This document shows, in pieces, positions 25,240 through 35,134 of a stretch of DNA of 64,000 nt. The stretch is from positions 124,001 through 188,000 of the forward strand of contig LXQI01000008.1 of NCBI GenBank assembly GCA_001683845.1. The letters are read 5' to 3'. Both the position numbers and the translations under genes were made by a program. Each line of letters opens with the position of its first letter. The stretch's first letter is position 1. Under the pieces are notes generated by a model, which was given only the letters and a program-made list of their open reading frames with translations, did not search any database and had not been told where the DNA came from. This DNA comes from Erythrobacter sp. ANT-B3C2. Its GTDB lineage: Bacteria; Pseudomonadota; Alphaproteobacteria; Sphingomonadales; Sphingomonadaceae.

Positions 25240-28230
25240 CTACCGGGGGGGCACTTCGCTGGCAAATGTTACATCGGATACGGTCGTCCCGCCCGCGAGG
25301 CTCTGGCCCTCGGGCAACACGGCCAGGCGCCAGCCCTGCGCTGAGCCCAGATATTGCTGCGCCAGCGCCTGCAGCTCGGCCGGGCTGGTCTGGGTGTAAT
25401 CGCGCCACAGCGAGGCGATGTGAATGCCGCGCTGCGCATCGCCGGCGGTGCCCGAGAGCTGGTTGAGCCAGAAGGTGTGGCCGGTCTGCGCGCGATCGAG
25501 CAGCTGGCGCATCGGTTCGGTCACGCGGGCGAGCTCATCGGCCTCAGGGCCATTGACGGCGAGATCGGCGGCGATCTCCTCGGCGGCGGCGAAGAACACC
25601 GGCACCTGTTCGGGCGGCAGCTGGGCCAGCGCGAGGACGTGGCCGCCGCTGGTGAAATCGAGCGGCCAGTCCGAGCCGACATTGGGCGAATAGCTCGCGC
25701 CCGCGCGTTCGCGCAGCGCTTCCATCAGGCGGTTGGAGAACAGCTGGGCAAGCAGATCGAGCTTGCGGCTTTTGGGCAGCGAGGCGCTGCCGCCGCCGGT
25801 GGACCAGGCAATCACGGCCGCGGCCTGGTCGGCCTCGCCCGCATGGCTCAGCACCATGGGCGCGGCGCCGACGTCGGGGAAGGCGGGATGCGCGGGCTGG
25901 GCTTGGCCCGGCTCGCGGCGCGGCAGGGCACCGAAGGTGCGCGACAGCGCGGCGACGGTGGCCGATTTGTCGATGTCGCCGAACACTGCGACCTCCACCG
26001 GGCCCTGCGCCAGCAAGCGCGACCAGACTTCCTGGAAGCGTTCGGGTGTGGCGGCGCGCAGTTCCTCGGGGCTCGGGGTGGCGTAGCGAGGATCGCCGCT
26101 GTGCAGCAGCCAATCGAGATCGCGCGAGAGCACCCCGCCCGGATCGCCGCCATAGCTGCCGTAGGAGAGCAGCATGCTCGCCCGGGCGCGCTCGAATGGC
26201 GCCGGGTCCCAGCGCGGCTGTGCGAGCTTGGCGGCGAATAAATAGAGCTGGTTGGCGACGTCCTCCGCGCGGGTCTGCCCGTCGAACACGAAGGCGCCTT
26301 CCTCGATCCGGAAGTTGAAGCCCAGCTTGCGGCCGGTGGCGAGGCGGTCGAGCCCGTCCTGCCCCACTTCGCCGAAGCCCTGCCCCACCAGCGCCGCCTG
26401 GCCGAGCGCGATATACACCGCCTCCTCGGGCGCGAAGGCGGCGATGCCGTCGCCAAAGCGCACGCGCACGGTGGCCCGGCCCGGTTCGTTGGCAGTCTGC
26501 CATAACAAGGCGCCGACGCCGTTTTCGAACAGCATCCCCTCCACGTCGAAGATGCCGAGCAGCTCGCGCTTGGCGGAGGTGGCAGGCTCGCCGATCGGCG
26601 GCAGGTCGGCAAAGGCGAGCGCCTCGCTCGGGCCACGCTCGATACCGCCGGCGGCGACCGGGGCGGTGAGTGCGGAGCGCAGCGAGGCCAGGTCGGCGGC
26701 GCCGGGCTCGGGGGTGAGCAGCAGCGCGCGCACCACCGTGCCTTCAAACAGCGCCCGTGTGTGCTCGTGCACCGCCTCCGGCGTGAACCGCGCCCGCATG
26801 TCGCGCAGCACGCCGAGCACGGTTTCCGGCGAGGCCACCGCCTCACGGATATCAACTGCCTGCACGATGCTGTCGGCCAGCTGGGCGCCGGCCTGGATGC
26901 GGGTCTGCTCGACCTGGTTGGCGAAGGAGACATCGAACTCGGCGAGTTCGCGATCGATCTCCTCCTGGCTGGGCGGGGCGGCAACCGCATCGGCGATCAC
27001 CGCGCGCACCTCGGCCAGCGCCGAGCGCCAGTCGTCCGACAAAGGTGCCAGCGTGACATAGGTAGCGTCGGCCGAGCGGCTGGTCTTGTCACGCTGCACC
27101 CCGGCATAGAGGAACGTGCCGGCCGCCCGCGCGCGGGTTTCGAGCCGGCGATTGATGATCGACTGGGCGATCGAATCGATCAGCAGCCCGCGATTGTATT
27201 CCAGATTATCGGTCACCTGCTGGTAGGGGCGCATCACCGCATAGGTCAGCCCGAGCGCCTGGCCGGGCTCGACCAGCACACGCACCTCGCCAACGGGGTT
27301 GTCGCGATCCGCCTGTGGGGGTGCCGCTGGCGCTCCGAAATCAGGCGCGGGGGTGGTGTTGCCGGGCACCTGCCAATCGGCGAAATGCTGCTCCACCAGA
27401 GCGGCGAGCAGCGCCGGATCGGCATCGCCGACGATCACCACTGTGGCGTTGGCGGGGCGATACCAGCGCTGGTGGAACGCCTGCACCGCGCCGGCGGTGG
27501 CGCCCTGCAACGTTTCGACCGTGCCGATGGGGCTGCGTTCCGCCAGCCGCTGGCCGGCGAAGAACAGCTCGCGCGTGGCCTCGGCGATGCGGCGCTGCGG
27601 ACCGTTGCGCTCGCGACGCTCGGCCAGCACGATCGGCACTTCGGTGGTGATGTTGGCGGCGCTCAGCACCGGCTCGCGGATCATGCCGGAGAACAGGCGC
27701 ACGCTCTCTGCCAGGGTGGTGCGCGTCGCGTTCGGCAGGTCGAGCTGGTAGACCGTGTGGGTGGGGCTGGTGATGGCGTTGGTATCGTTCCCGAGGCTGG
27801 CGCCGAGCCGCTGGAAATGCGGAATTGCCTCGCCCACACCGAAATCGCGCGACTGGCGGAACACGAGGTGCTCGACCAGATGCGCGAAGCCCTGCTCTCC
27901 ATCCTGTTCGTGCAGCGAGCCGGCATCGATCCGCACGCGGATGGAGACCTGCCCCGGCGGCACCTCGTTCTGGCGCACGGCGTAGCGGACCCCGTTGGGC
28001 AATTCGCCGAACAGCCACTCGCGATCGATCGGGATATCCGTGCCGCGGTAGATCCACGGATCGTCGGGCTGCGCATAGACCGGTGTGGGGATCGGCTCGG
28101 ACCGGGCCGCTGCCGGAGCCGTGGCTGGCAGGGCGATCGGCAGGCCCGAAGGGCGCGCAGCCCCCTGCGCCGCGAGCGGAGCGGGGGCGAGCAGCAACAA
28201 GGCGCCGAGCGCGCGCAGGAGTGAGGTCAT
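25240..28230 (-). CDS. M16 family zinc protease (pitrilysin-like)
   Basis: A 996-residue secreted insulinase-family peptidase with a signal peptide ([12 protein letters not shown]). The inverted zinc motif HLVEHLVF (HxxEH) lies near residue 117, and the third-ligand Glu is expected about 75 residues later in the [12 protein letters not shown] segment. Two M16 lobes are visible: an N-terminal catalytic half (about 75-500) and a C-terminal inactive half (about 560-990, ending in [13 protein letters not shown]). The length matches single-chain periplasmic M16 enzymes that degrade peptides. It starts divergently from nfuA. Confidence 0.93.
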   Translation of the reverse strand: MTSLLRALGALLLLAPAPLAAQGAARPSGLPIALPATAPAAARSEPIPTPVYAQPDDPWIYRGTDIPIDREWLFGELPNGVRYAVRQNEVPPGQVSIRVRIDAGSLHEQDGEQGFAHLVEHLVFRQSRDFGVGEAIPHFQRLGASLGNDTNAITSPTHTVYQLDLPNATRTTLAESVRLFSGMIREPVLSAANITTEVPIVLAERRERNGPQRRIAEATRELFFAGQRLAERSPIGTVETLQGATAGAVQAFHQRWYRPANATVVIVGDADPALLAALVEQHFADWQVPGNTTPAPDFGAPAAPPQADRDNPVGEVRVLVEPGQALGLTYAVMRPYQQVTDNLEYNRGLLIDSIAQSIINRRLETRARAAGTFLYAGVQRDKTSRSADATYVTLAPLSDDWRSALAEVRAVIADAVAAPPSQEEIDRELAEFDVSFANQVEQTRIQAGAQLADSIVQAVDIREAVASPETVLGVLRDMRARFTPEAVHEHTRALFEGTVVRALLLTPEPGAADLASLRSALTAPVAAGGIERGPSEALAFADLPPIGEPATSAKRELLGIFDVEGMLFENGVGALLWQTANEPGRATVRVRFGDGIAAFAPEEAVYIALGQAALVGQGFGEVGQDGLDRLATGRKLGFNFRIEEGAFVFDGQTRAEDVANQLYLFAAKLAQPRWDPAPFERARASMLLSYGSYGGDPGGVLSRDLDWLLHSGDPRYATPSPEELRAATPERFQEVWSRLLAQGPVEVAVFGDIDKSATVAALSRTFGALPRREPGQAQPAHPAFPDVGAAPMVLSHAGEADQAAAVIAWSTGGGSASLPKSRKLDLLAQLFSNRLMEALRERAGASYSPNVGSDWPLDFTSGGHVLALAQLPPEQVPVFFAAAEEIAADLAVNGPEADELARVTEPMRQLLDRAQTGHTFWLNQLSGTAGDAQRGIHIASLWRDYTQTSPAELQALAQQYLGSAQGWRLAVLPEGQSLAGGTTVSDVTFASEVPPR

Positions 28231-28334
28231 GCCACGCCCGGTGGGGCGGCGCCCATGAAGCCGGGGTGAATGGCCTCTTTGGCACGGGCGGGCGCGGGTT
28301 GCGAAGCAGGGGCGTGCGCCCTACATCTCACGCC

Positions 28335-28919
28335 ATGTTCATCGAAACCGAACCCACCCCCAACCCCGCCACGCTGAAGTTCCTGCCCGGTCAGGCAGTG
28401 ATGCCGGCGGGCACGCGCGATTTCGCCACGCCCGAGGAGGCCGAGGCGAGCCCGCTGGCGCAGGCGCTGTTCGACACCGGCGAGGTGACGGGCGTGTTCT
28501 TCGGCCGCGATTTCGTCTCGGTTACCGCGGCGCCGGGTGTCGACTGGCCGCTGCTCAAGCCGCAGGTGGTGGCGGTGCTGCTCGATCATTTCGTCTCGCA
28601 GGCGCCGCTGTTCACGGGCGGCAGCGCGGGCGGCTTCGCGGTACCGCCCGAGGAAGACGACAGTGCCGAGATGGGCGACGACCCGGCCGATGCCGAAATC
28701 GTGGCGCAGATCAAGGAGCTGATCGAGACCCGCGTGCGCCCGGCGGTGGCGAGCGATGGTGGCGACATTCGCTACCGGGGCTTTCGCGACGGAGTGGTCT
28801 ACCTCACGATGCAGGGCGCCTGCGCCGGCTGCCCAAGTTCGAGCGCGACCCTCAAGCATGGGATCGAAGGGCTGCTCAAACATTACGTGCCCGAGGTGAG
28901 CGAAGTGCGGGCAGCGTGA
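28335..28919 (+). CDS. nfuA: NfuA-type Fe-S cluster carrier
   Basis: 194 residues. The N-terminal Nfu_N domain (MFIETEPTPNPATLKFLPGQ) leads into a C-terminal NifU-like domain with the cluster-binding pair CAGC near residue 165 (MQGACAGCPSSSATLKHG). It transfers 4Fe-4S clusters to client enzymes; MiaB, encoded 4 kb away, is a plausible client. ATG 28335 is chosen from the conserved N-terminus; the longer frame is antisense to the M16 gene. The last codons overlap the next gene (GTGA). Confidence 0.94.
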   Translation: MFIETEPTPNPATLKFLPGQAVMPAGTRDFATPEEAEASPLAQALFDTGEVTGVFFGRDFVSVTAAPGVDWPLLKPQVVAVLLDHFVSQAPLFTGGSAGGFAVPPEEDDSAEMGDDPADAEIVAQIKELIETRVRPAVASDGGDIRYRGFRDGVVYLTMQGACAGCPSSSATLKHGIEGLLKHYVPEVSEVRAA

Positions 28920-29530
28920 GCGGCGCGACGAACGGCCCGAATGGCCCCCTGCCAGACGAAGCGCTCGACCAACTGTTCCGCGAGGCGCGCAGCTTCGGCT
29001 GGTTCCGCGACATTCCGGTGAGCGAAGCGCAGGTGCGCGCGACCTACGATCTCATGAAGATGGCGCCCACCTCGGCCAACCAGCAGCCTGCGCGGCTGGT
29101 CTGGTGCCATTCGCCGAATGCGCGCGAGCGGCTGGCGCACCACGCCTTAGATGGGAACCGGGAGAAGGTGCGCAAGGCGCCGCTGTGCGTGATCGTGGCG
29201 ATGGATCTGGAGTTCCACGAGCACCTGCCCTGGCTCTATCCGCACAACGATGCGAAGAGCTGGTTCACCGGCGATGCCGAGGGTCGCGGCACCTCCGCGA
29301 TGCGCAATTCCTCGCTGCAGGGGGCTTACCTGATGTTGGCGGCGCGTGCCTTGGGGCTCGATTGCGGACCGATGTCGGGCTTCGACAATGCGGCGGTGGA
29401 TGCTGATTTCTTCGCAGGGGAGCCGCAGTGGCGGTCGAACTTCATCTGTTCGGTCGGCCACGGTGACCGCAGCCGGCTCTACGAGCGCAGCCCGCGCCCC
29501 GATTTCGACCGCTTCAACCGCCTGCTCTGA
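28916..29530 (+). CDS. Nitroreductase family, malonic semialdehyde reductase-like
   Basis: 204 residues, flavin-dependent. Resembles RutE: LDQLFREARSFGWFRD, MKMAPTSANQQPARLVW near residue 48, AMRNSSLQGAYLMLAARALGLDCGPMSGFDN near 130-160. RutE reduces malonic semialdehyde from pyrimidine breakdown, but no other rut gene is nearby, so a general NAD(P)H nitro/enone reductase role is equally possible. GTG 28916 overlaps the nfuA stop by 4 bases, indicating translational coupling to Fe-S assembly. Confidence 0.88.
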   Translation: MSGATNGPNGPLPDEALDQLFREARSFGWFRDIPVSEAQVRATYDLMKMAPTSANQQPARLVWCHSPNARERLAHHALDGNREKVRKAPLCVIVAMDLEFHEHLPWLYPHNDAKSWFTGDAEGRGTSAMRNSSLQGAYLMLAARALGLDCGPMSGFDNAAVDADFFAGEPQWRSNFICSVGHGDRSRLYERSPRPDFDRFNRLL

Positions 29531-29542
29531 CAGGCGGCACCA

Positions 29543-30163
29543 GTGCGGCTGCTCGCAATCGACAGCGCCACGGAAGCGTGCTCGGCAGCGCTGTTCGATG
29601 GTGGACGGCTGATTGCCGGCGCGTTCGAGATCATCGGGCGTGGACATGCCGAGCGGCTGGTGCCGATGATCGCCGAGCTGCCGGGCCGCGGGCGGGCGGA
29701 TCGGATCGCGGTGTCGCTCGGCCCGGGCAGCTTCACCGGCGTGCGCATCGGGCTGGCGGCAGCGCGGGCGCTCGGCCTCGCCTGGAGCGCCGAGGTGCGC
29801 GGTTATCCCACGCTGGCGCTGGTCGCCGCCATGGCCCGGGCCGAGCATCCAGGCGCGGTGACGGCGTGCATGAACGGCGGGCATGGCGAATGGTTCGTGC
29901 AGGACTTTGACGCCAAAGGGCTGCCCGATGGCGAGGCTTGTTCGCTAACTCCTGATGCCGCCACCGCCTCGATGGCGGCGGGCAATCTGATCGCCGGCAA
30001 CCGCGCCGCAGAACTGGCCCATCTGCGCGGCCGCGGCGAAGTTTTGGCGATCCTGCCCGATGCCCGCGCGCTGCCGCTGCTGCCCGAGACGCTGCTGACC
30101 CTGTCACTCGCCCCGCTTTACGGTCGCGGCCCCGATGCGCAGGTCGGCCTAAGTTGCGTTTGA
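29543..30163 (+). CDS. tsaB: tRNA t6A biosynthesis protein TsaB
   Basis: 206 residues of the ASKHA fold. LLAIDSATEACSAALFDG at the start, HAERLVPMIAELPG near residue 37, and SLGPGSFTGVRIGLAAARALGLAW near 58-80 identify TsaB, which supports TsaD in adding threonylcarbamoyl to A37 of ANN-decoding tRNAs. The GTG start follows the nitroreductase by 12 bases. The next gene is rimI, a common bacterial pairing. Confidence 0.93.
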   Translation: MRLLAIDSATEACSAALFDGGRLIAGAFEIIGRGHAERLVPMIAELPGRGRADRIAVSLGPGSFTGVRIGLAAARALGLAWSAEVRGYPTLALVAAMARAEHPGAVTACMNGGHGEWFVQDFDAKGLPDGEACSLTPDAATASMAAGNLIAGNRAAELAHLRGRGEVLAILPDARALPLLPETLLTLSLAPLYGRGPDAQVGLSCV

Positions 30164-30194
30164 GCACCGCGCCCGCCGCTTTATAGAAGAGCGC

Positions 30195-30650
30195 GTGACA
30201 GACGATCTCGACCGCATCATGGCGGTAATGGAGGCAGCCTTCGACCCTGCCTGGGGCGAGGCCTGGACGCGCCTGCAGGTGAGCGACCTGCTCAGCCTGA
30301 GCGGCGCCTCTGGCCTGCTCGCCGGGCCGGGCGGGGAAGCGCCGGACGTGGCTGACCCGGTGGTCGGCTTCGCGCTCACACGGCGGGTGCTCGACGAAGA
30401 GGAACTGCTGCTGCTGGCGGTGTTGCCTCAATGGCGCGGCCGCGGCGTGGGGCGCCGGCTGCTGGCGCGGTTCATTGAGGCGGCGAAGCTTCGCGGGAGC
30501 CGCCGGCTGTTCCTGGAGATGCGCGAGGGCAACGATGCACAGGCGCTATACCTTGAAGCGGGCTTCGCTATTGTCGGACGGCGGCACGATTATTATCGGC
30601 GTGGTCACGCCGGCCCACGCGATGCGCTCACCTTCGCACTCGACTGTTGA
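30195..30650 (+). CDS. rimI: Ribosomal protein alanine acetyltransferase
   Basis: A 151-residue GNAT acetyltransferase. The acetyl-CoA loop LLAVLPQWRGRGVGRRLLARF lies at about residues 74-93, and RRLFLEMREGNDAQALYLEAGFAIVGRRHDYY near 110-135 has the RimI pattern. RimI acetylates the N-terminal Ala of ribosomal protein S18. GTG 30195 lies 31 bases after tsaB. Followed by 166 bp of AT-rich DNA containing the mucR promoter region. Confidence 0.9.
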   Translation: MTDDLDRIMAVMEAAFDPAWGEAWTRLQVSDLLSLSGASGLLAGPGGEAPDVADPVVGFALTRRVLDEEELLLLAVLPQWRGRGVGRRLLARFIEAAKLRGSRRLFLEMREGNDAQALYLEAGFAIVGRRHDYYRRGHAGPRDALTFALDC

Positions 30651-30816
30651 CGGTTTATTCACCCCACAACTGTATTTTTTCAGACAAAGAACTTGTAATA
30701 TTGTCAAAAGAGCGGAACTAACGAATATCCGGCGGCTTGACAACAAGAGCCGGGTGCCGATCCGCGGTCATACGTGGATCTGCAGAAACACTGGTCGCAA
30801 TTGAAACGAGGAATTG

Positions 30817-31269
30817 ATGGAACGCCTGGATAACGAAATGAGTGAGACACTGATCACGCTGACGTCTGATATCGTCGCAGCGCATCTCAGCAACAACAAC
30901 GTTGCTGTCGAAGAGGTGCCGACGCTGATCCACAATGTGTTCGGCGCGCTCAACGGCCTTGGCGCCGCTGAGCCGGTGGAAGAGCGACCGGAGCCGGCAG
31001 TGCCGATCCGCTCCTCGGTCAAGTCCGATTACATCGTCTGCCTTGAAGACGGCAAGAAGCTCAAGATGCTAAAGCGCTATCTCAAGACGAATTTCGACAT
31101 GACGCCCGATGAATATCGCGCGCGGTGGGGCCTGCCGGCGGATTACCCGATGGTTGCGCCCGCCTATGCCGAGCGTCGGCGCGAACTGGCCAAGGAAATC
31201 GGCCTCGGCCGCAAGCCCGGCCAGCAGCGTGGCCGGCGCAAGAAAGCCGAAGCCGTCGCCGCCGAGTAA
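30817..31269 (+). CDS. mucR: MucR/Ros-family transcriptional regulator
   Basis: 150 residues. The N-terminal oligomerisation helix (ETLITLTSDIVAAHLSNN) and the DNA-binding half (SDYIVCLEDGKKLKMLKRYL, MTPDEYRARWGLPADYPMVAPAYAERR) are typical of MucR, a global repressor/H-NS-like organiser in alphaproteobacteria. Of the four Ros/MucR zinc ligands only Cys75 and the Asp78 used by MucR remain: the two histidines are Tyr88 and Phe93, so zinc binding is doubtful. ATG 30817 has GAGGAA at good spacing; TTG 30814 is unlikely. The tail is basic (GRRKKAE). Confidence 0.93.
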   Translation: MERLDNEMSETLITLTSDIVAAHLSNNNVAVEEVPTLIHNVFGALNGLGAAEPVEERPEPAVPIRSSVKSDYIVCLEDGKKLKMLKRYLKTNFDMTPDEYRARWGLPADYPMVAPAYAERRRELAKEIGLGRKPGQQRGRRKKAEAVAAE

Positions 31270-31339
31270 GCTTGCCCGGTTGCAAAACCGCCCCGTCTCT
31301 TCCATGTGACGAGGCGGCGTTGCGCGGGGCGCGCCTGGA

Positions 31340-31783
31340 ATGGAGTGTGACGGGGCGGCCTTGCATCATCCGATCGATCTCGAAGCGTTGTGCGCCGAAC
31401 GGGGCCTCAGGATTACCGAGCAGCGCCGCGTGATCGCCCGCGTTCTTTCCGAGAGCGATGATCACCCCGACGTGGAGAAGCTCCACGAGCGCGCCAGCGC
31501 GATCGATCCCAAGATCTCCATCGCTACCGTTTATCGCACAGTCCGGCTGCTCGAAGAGGCGGGCATTCTCGACCGCCACGATTTCGGCGATGGCCGGGCG
31601 CGCTACGAAGCCGCGCCCGAGGCGCATCACGATCACCTCATCGATGTCGAGAGCGGCAAGGTGGTGGAGTTCGTCGACCCGGAGCTGGAGGCGCTGCAGA
31701 AACAGATCGCCGAGAAGCTGGGTTACCGGCTGGTCGACCACCGGATGGAGCTCTACGGAGTCCGCCTCGATCGCGAAGACTGA
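31340..31783 (+). CDS. fur: Ferric uptake regulator Fur
   Basis: 147 residues: winged helix (GLRITEQRRVIARVL, SIATVYRTVRLLEEAGIL) and a C-terminal dimerisation domain with metal ligands in EAHHDHLIDVESG near residue 95. No CxxC structural zinc site is present, common for alphaproteobacterial Fur. It controls iron (or manganese, if Mur-like) genes. The start could also be a few codons later at HHPIDLEAL. It lies 70 bases after mucR in a conserved cluster. Confidence 0.92.
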   Translation: MECDGAALHHPIDLEALCAERGLRITEQRRVIARVLSESDDHPDVEKLHERASAIDPKISIATVYRTVRLLEEAGILDRHDFGDGRARYEAAPEAHHDHLIDVESGKVVEFVDPELEALQKQIAEKLGYRLVDHRMELYGVRLDRED

Positions 31784-31823
31784 GGCTGCCCCTGGCACTA
31801 GCAGGGCGCTCGGCTGGCGCTGG

Positions 31824-32558
31824 GTGCTGGTGGCCGTGCGGGTCCTGGCGATGATCGGGCTCCTCGCGCTCACGCTACCGCTGCATCTGCTGCTTTCGGC
31901 GGTCGGGCGGCAGAGTGTGCTGCCACCCCCGTTCCTCGGCGCACTCGGTTCGATCGCCGGACTGCGCGTGCGGACCTTCGGGCGGCCCGCTGAAGGCCGC
32001 CTGCTGCTGATTGCCAATCATACGAGCTGGCTGGACATTCTCGCGCTCGCCTCGGCGAGCAGCTGCGGTTTTGTGGCGCGCAGCGACCTCGCCGGCAATC
32101 GCGTGCTGAAATGGCTGTGCGAGCAGAACGGATCGCTGTTCGTCGCCCGCGAGCAGCGTGGCACGGTGGGCGCACAGGTGGCCGAGATCCGCTCCGCGCT
32201 GGACGAGCGGCGGATGACGGTATTCCCCGAGGGCACCACGTCGGGCGGCGCATCGGTGCTCCCGTTCAAGAGCGCGCTGCTCTCGGCTGCGGAAGGTGCG
32301 GCGGTGCAGGTCCAGCCCGTCGCGCTCGCCTATAAAGAGGCGGCGGAGATTGCCTGGGTAGGGACCGAGGCCGGCTCGGCCAATGTGCTGCGTATGCTCG
32401 CGCGCACCCGGCCGGTGCGGCTGGAAGTACACTTCCTCCCGCCGCTCACCGGAGAGGAGCGCGCCGGCCGCAAGGCCATGGCGGCAGCGGCCCAGCTCCG
32501 GATCGCGCAGGCGCTCGGCCTTTCCACCGGCCTTTCAAAAACCGAGCCGATGCCCTAA
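31824..32558 (+). CDS. 1-acyl-glycerol-phosphate acyltransferase (PlsC family)
   Basis: About 244 residues. A membrane helix (MIGLLALTLPLHLLLSAV) precedes the acyltransferase domain: NHTSWLDILAL (HxxxxD), the loop GNRVLKWLCEQNGSLFVARE, and FPEGTTSGG, then a Pro-rich strand. It acylates lysophosphatidate or lyso-ornithine lipid at the inner membrane. No ATG or TTG is available upstream in this frame, so GTG 31824 (or GTG 31830) is used; the true start may be a few codons earlier and overlap fur. Confidence 0.85.
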   Translation: MLVAVRVLAMIGLLALTLPLHLLLSAVGRQSVLPPPFLGALGSIAGLRVRTFGRPAEGRLLLIANHTSWLDILALASASSCGFVARSDLAGNRVLKWLCEQNGSLFVAREQRGTVGAQVAEIRSALDERRMTVFPEGTTSGGASVLPFKSALLSAAEGAAVQVQPVALAYKEAAEIAWVGTEAGSANVLRMLARTRPVRLEVHFLPPLTGEERAGRKAMAAAAQLRIAQALGLSTGLSKTEPMP

Positions 32559-32568
32559 CGCGCCCGCG

Positions 32569-33933
32569 ATGCGACAGAGCGGGATCACACAGGGCGCCGG
32601 GCCGAAAACCTTCCGGGTCAAGAGCTTCGGCTGCCAGATGAACATGTACGATGGCGAGCGCATGGCCGAATTGCTGGCCGCCCGCGGCATGTCGCCCACG
32701 CCGGAGGGCGAGGAGGCGGAGCTGGTCGTGCTCAACACCTGCCATATTCGCGAGCGATCGGCGGAAAAGGTCTATTCCGAAATCGGCCGCCTGCGCAAAG
32801 CGGGCGGCGCGCATCCGCCGATGGTGGCGGTGGCCGGCTGCGTGGCGCAGGCCGAGGGGGAGGAGATCTTCGCCCGCGCCCCGTCGGTGGGCGTGGTGGT
32901 AGGCCCGCAGAGCTATCACCGCCTGCCCGAGCTGGTGGCGCGAGCGGCTGCGGGCGAGCGGGCGGCGGACACCGACATGCCGGCCGACGCCAAGTTCGCC
33001 GCCCTGCCCAAGCGGCGCAGGAGCGCCCCATCGGCCTTCCTCACCGTGCAGGAGGGGTGCGACAAGTTCTGCACCTATTGCGTGGTTCCATACACGCGAG
33101 GAGCCGAGATCTCCCGCCCGTTCAGCGCCTTAATGGACGAAGCCGAGCGGCTGGTGGACGCCGGCGCGCGCGAAGTCACGCTGCTGGGGCAGAACGTCAA
33201 CGCCTGGACCGGGGAAGACCGGCGGGGCCGCGCAATTGGCCTCGATGGTCTGATCGCCGCGCTCGACTCGCTGCCGCAATTGCATCGGATTCGCTACACC
33301 ACCAGCCACCCGAACGATGTGACCGAGGGGCTGATCGCCGCGCATGGCGAGGTGGGCAAGCTGATGCCCTACCTTCATTTGCCCGTGCAGAGTGGATCGA
33401 ACCGGGTGCTGAAGGCCATGAACCGCAGCCACGATGGGGAGAGCTACCTGCTGCTGATCGAGCGTTTTCGCGCCGTGCGGCCGGACATCGCGATCAGCGG
33501 CGACTTCATCGTCGGCTTCCCCGGCGAGAGCGACGCGGAGTTCGAGGAGACGCTGCGCCTGGTCGATGCGGTAGGCTACGCGCAGGCCTACAGCTTCAAA
33601 TATTCGCCCCGGCCCGGGACGCCCGCCGCGCAGATGCAGGGCCAGATCGCTCCCGAGGTGATGGACGAGCGGCTGCAGCGCTTGCAGGCGGCGCTCGGCC
33701 GGCACAGCCTCGCGTTCAACCAGGCGAGCGTCGGGCGGCGCTGCACGGTGCTGGTGGAGCGGGCGGGCCGCCGGCCAGGGCAGTGGCTCGGCAAGTCGCC
33801 CTGGCTGCAATCGGTCTATTTCAGCGGGCCCGGCGCCGCTGCGGTGCGGATCGGCGACATGGTCGAGGTGGAGCTGGCCGCAGCGGGGCCGAACTCGCTT
33901 GAGGGCCGAGTGCTGGAGCTTGTGCCCGCCTGA
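32569..33933 (+). CDS. miaB: tRNA-2-methylthio-N6-dimethylallyladenosine synthase MiaB
   Basis: A 454-residue radical SAM methylthiotransferase acting on A37 of UNN-decoding tRNAs. The N-terminal UPF0004 domain has three cluster cysteines (SFGCQMN, LNTCHIR, VAGCVAQ), the radical SAM motif is GCDKFCTYCVVPYTRG near residue 163 (CxxxCxxC), and a C-terminal TRAM domain ends RVLELVPA. ATG 32569 begins MRQSGITQ. It starts 10 bases after the acyltransferase stop. Confidence 0.96.
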   Translation: MRQSGITQGAGPKTFRVKSFGCQMNMYDGERMAELLAARGMSPTPEGEEAELVVLNTCHIRERSAEKVYSEIGRLRKAGGAHPPMVAVAGCVAQAEGEEIFARAPSVGVVVGPQSYHRLPELVARAAAGERAADTDMPADAKFAALPKRRRSAPSAFLTVQEGCDKFCTYCVVPYTRGAEISRPFSALMDEAERLVDAGAREVTLLGQNVNAWTGEDRRGRAIGLDGLIAALDSLPQLHRIRYTTSHPNDVTEGLIAAHGEVGKLMPYLHLPVQSGSNRVLKAMNRSHDGESYLLLIERFRAVRPDIAISGDFIVGFPGESDAEFEETLRLVDAVGYAQAYSFKYSPRPGTPAAQMQGQIAPEVMDERLQRLQAALGRHSLAFNQASVGRRCTVLVERAGRRPGQWLGKSPWLQSVYFSGPGAAAVRIGDMVEVELAAAGPNSLEGRVLELVPA

Positions 33934-34067
33934 GCACTCAGGCAATTCGGCCCCAGGGACGTTGCTGTCGCGTGACTCCCGCGTGACTATCCACCGCCTT
34001 CCGCCGCGCCTCCTTGCACAGACCGCGGGGCCACCTATTCTCCTGCGGACTTCGTCGAAAGGAGCGC

Positions 34068-35120
34068 ATGGCCCGCAAAGCATCCCGCGCCGGTAATGGC
34101 GGCCGCATCGTGCAGGGCGACACCGCCCTTTATCCGGAAGACCGGCGCGATGCCGCCCGGCGGAGCCGATCGGAGGTGGTTTTCGACGAACAGGCCATGC
34201 TCGGCGCGCTGTTCGGCGAGTTTGACGCCAATCTGGTGCAGATCGAGAACCGGCTGGGCGTGTTCATCGCCGCGCGCGGCAATCGAGTGGCGATTGAGGG
34301 GGGCGAAGACGATGTCGTGCGCGCCCGCCAGGTGCTCGTCACCATGCACGAGCGGCTGCTGACTGGGCAGGAACTGGATTCGGGCGCGATCGAGGCGCTG
34401 ATCGGCCGCTCGAACGAGCCGCTGCTCGAAGGGATCATCACCGGCGATGCCAAGGGCCCGCCGATCATGATCCGCACGCGCAAGAAGACGATCATGCCGC
34501 GCACGGCGATGCAGGCCGAATATATGCATGCGCTCGCCAGCCGTCACATCGTGTTCGCGCTCGGCCCGGCGGGCACCGGCAAGACCTATCTCGCGGTGGC
34601 GCAGGCGGTCAGCCAGCTGATCACCGGCAGCGTGCAGCGCCTGATCCTCAGCCGCCCGGCGGTGGAAGCGGGCGAGCGGCTGGGCTTCCTGCCCGGCGAC
34701 ATGAAGGAGAAGGTCGATCCCTACCTGCGGCCGCTGTACGATGCGCTGTACGACTGCATGCCGCCCGAACAGGTCGATCGCCGCCTCGCCAGCGGAGAGA
34801 TCGAGATCGCGCCGATCGCCTTCATGCGGGGGCGCACACTCTCTGATGCCTTCGTGATTCTCGACGAGGCGCAGAACACCACCCGCGAACAGATGAAGAT
34901 GTTCCTCACCCGCTTCGGCCAGAACAGCCGCATGGTCGTCTGCGGCGATCCCAAGCAGGTCGATATCCCCGGCGGCGCCACCAATAGCGGGCTGCACGAT
35001 GCGGTCGCGCGGCTGGACGGGGTGGAGGGCATCGGCGTTACCCGCTTTTCCACCGCCGACGTGGTGCGCCACCCGATCGTGGGGCGCATCGTCGAAGCCT
35101 ATGAGGGCCCCAACGCCTGA
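34068..35120 (+). CDS. PhoH-like ATPase (YbeZ)
   Basis: 350 residues. N-terminal KH-like part, then the ATPase: Walker A ALGPAGTGKTYLAVAQ near residue 165, Walker B AFVILDEAQNTT near 263, and SRMVVCGDPKQVDIP. It works with YbeY in ribosome and RNA maturation. ATG 34068 has an AAAGGAG 4 bases upstream. It follows miaB by 134 bases and precedes ybeY by 14, the normal alphaproteobacterial order. Confidence 0.94.
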   Translation: MARKASRAGNGGRIVQGDTALYPEDRRDAARRSRSEVVFDEQAMLGALFGEFDANLVQIENRLGVFIAARGNRVAIEGGEDDVVRARQVLVTMHERLLTGQELDSGAIEALIGRSNEPLLEGIITGDAKGPPIMIRTRKKTIMPRTAMQAEYMHALASRHIVFALGPAGTGKTYLAVAQAVSQLITGSVQRLILSRPAVEAGERLGFLPGDMKEKVDPYLRPLYDALYDCMPPEQVDRRLASGEIEIAPIAFMRGRTLSDAFVILDEAQNTTREQMKMFLTRFGQNSRMVVCGDPKQVDIPGGATNSGLHDAVARLDGVEGIGVTRFSTADVVRHPIVGRIVEAYEGPNA

Positions 35121-35134
35121 CCGGGGCGGCGCGC

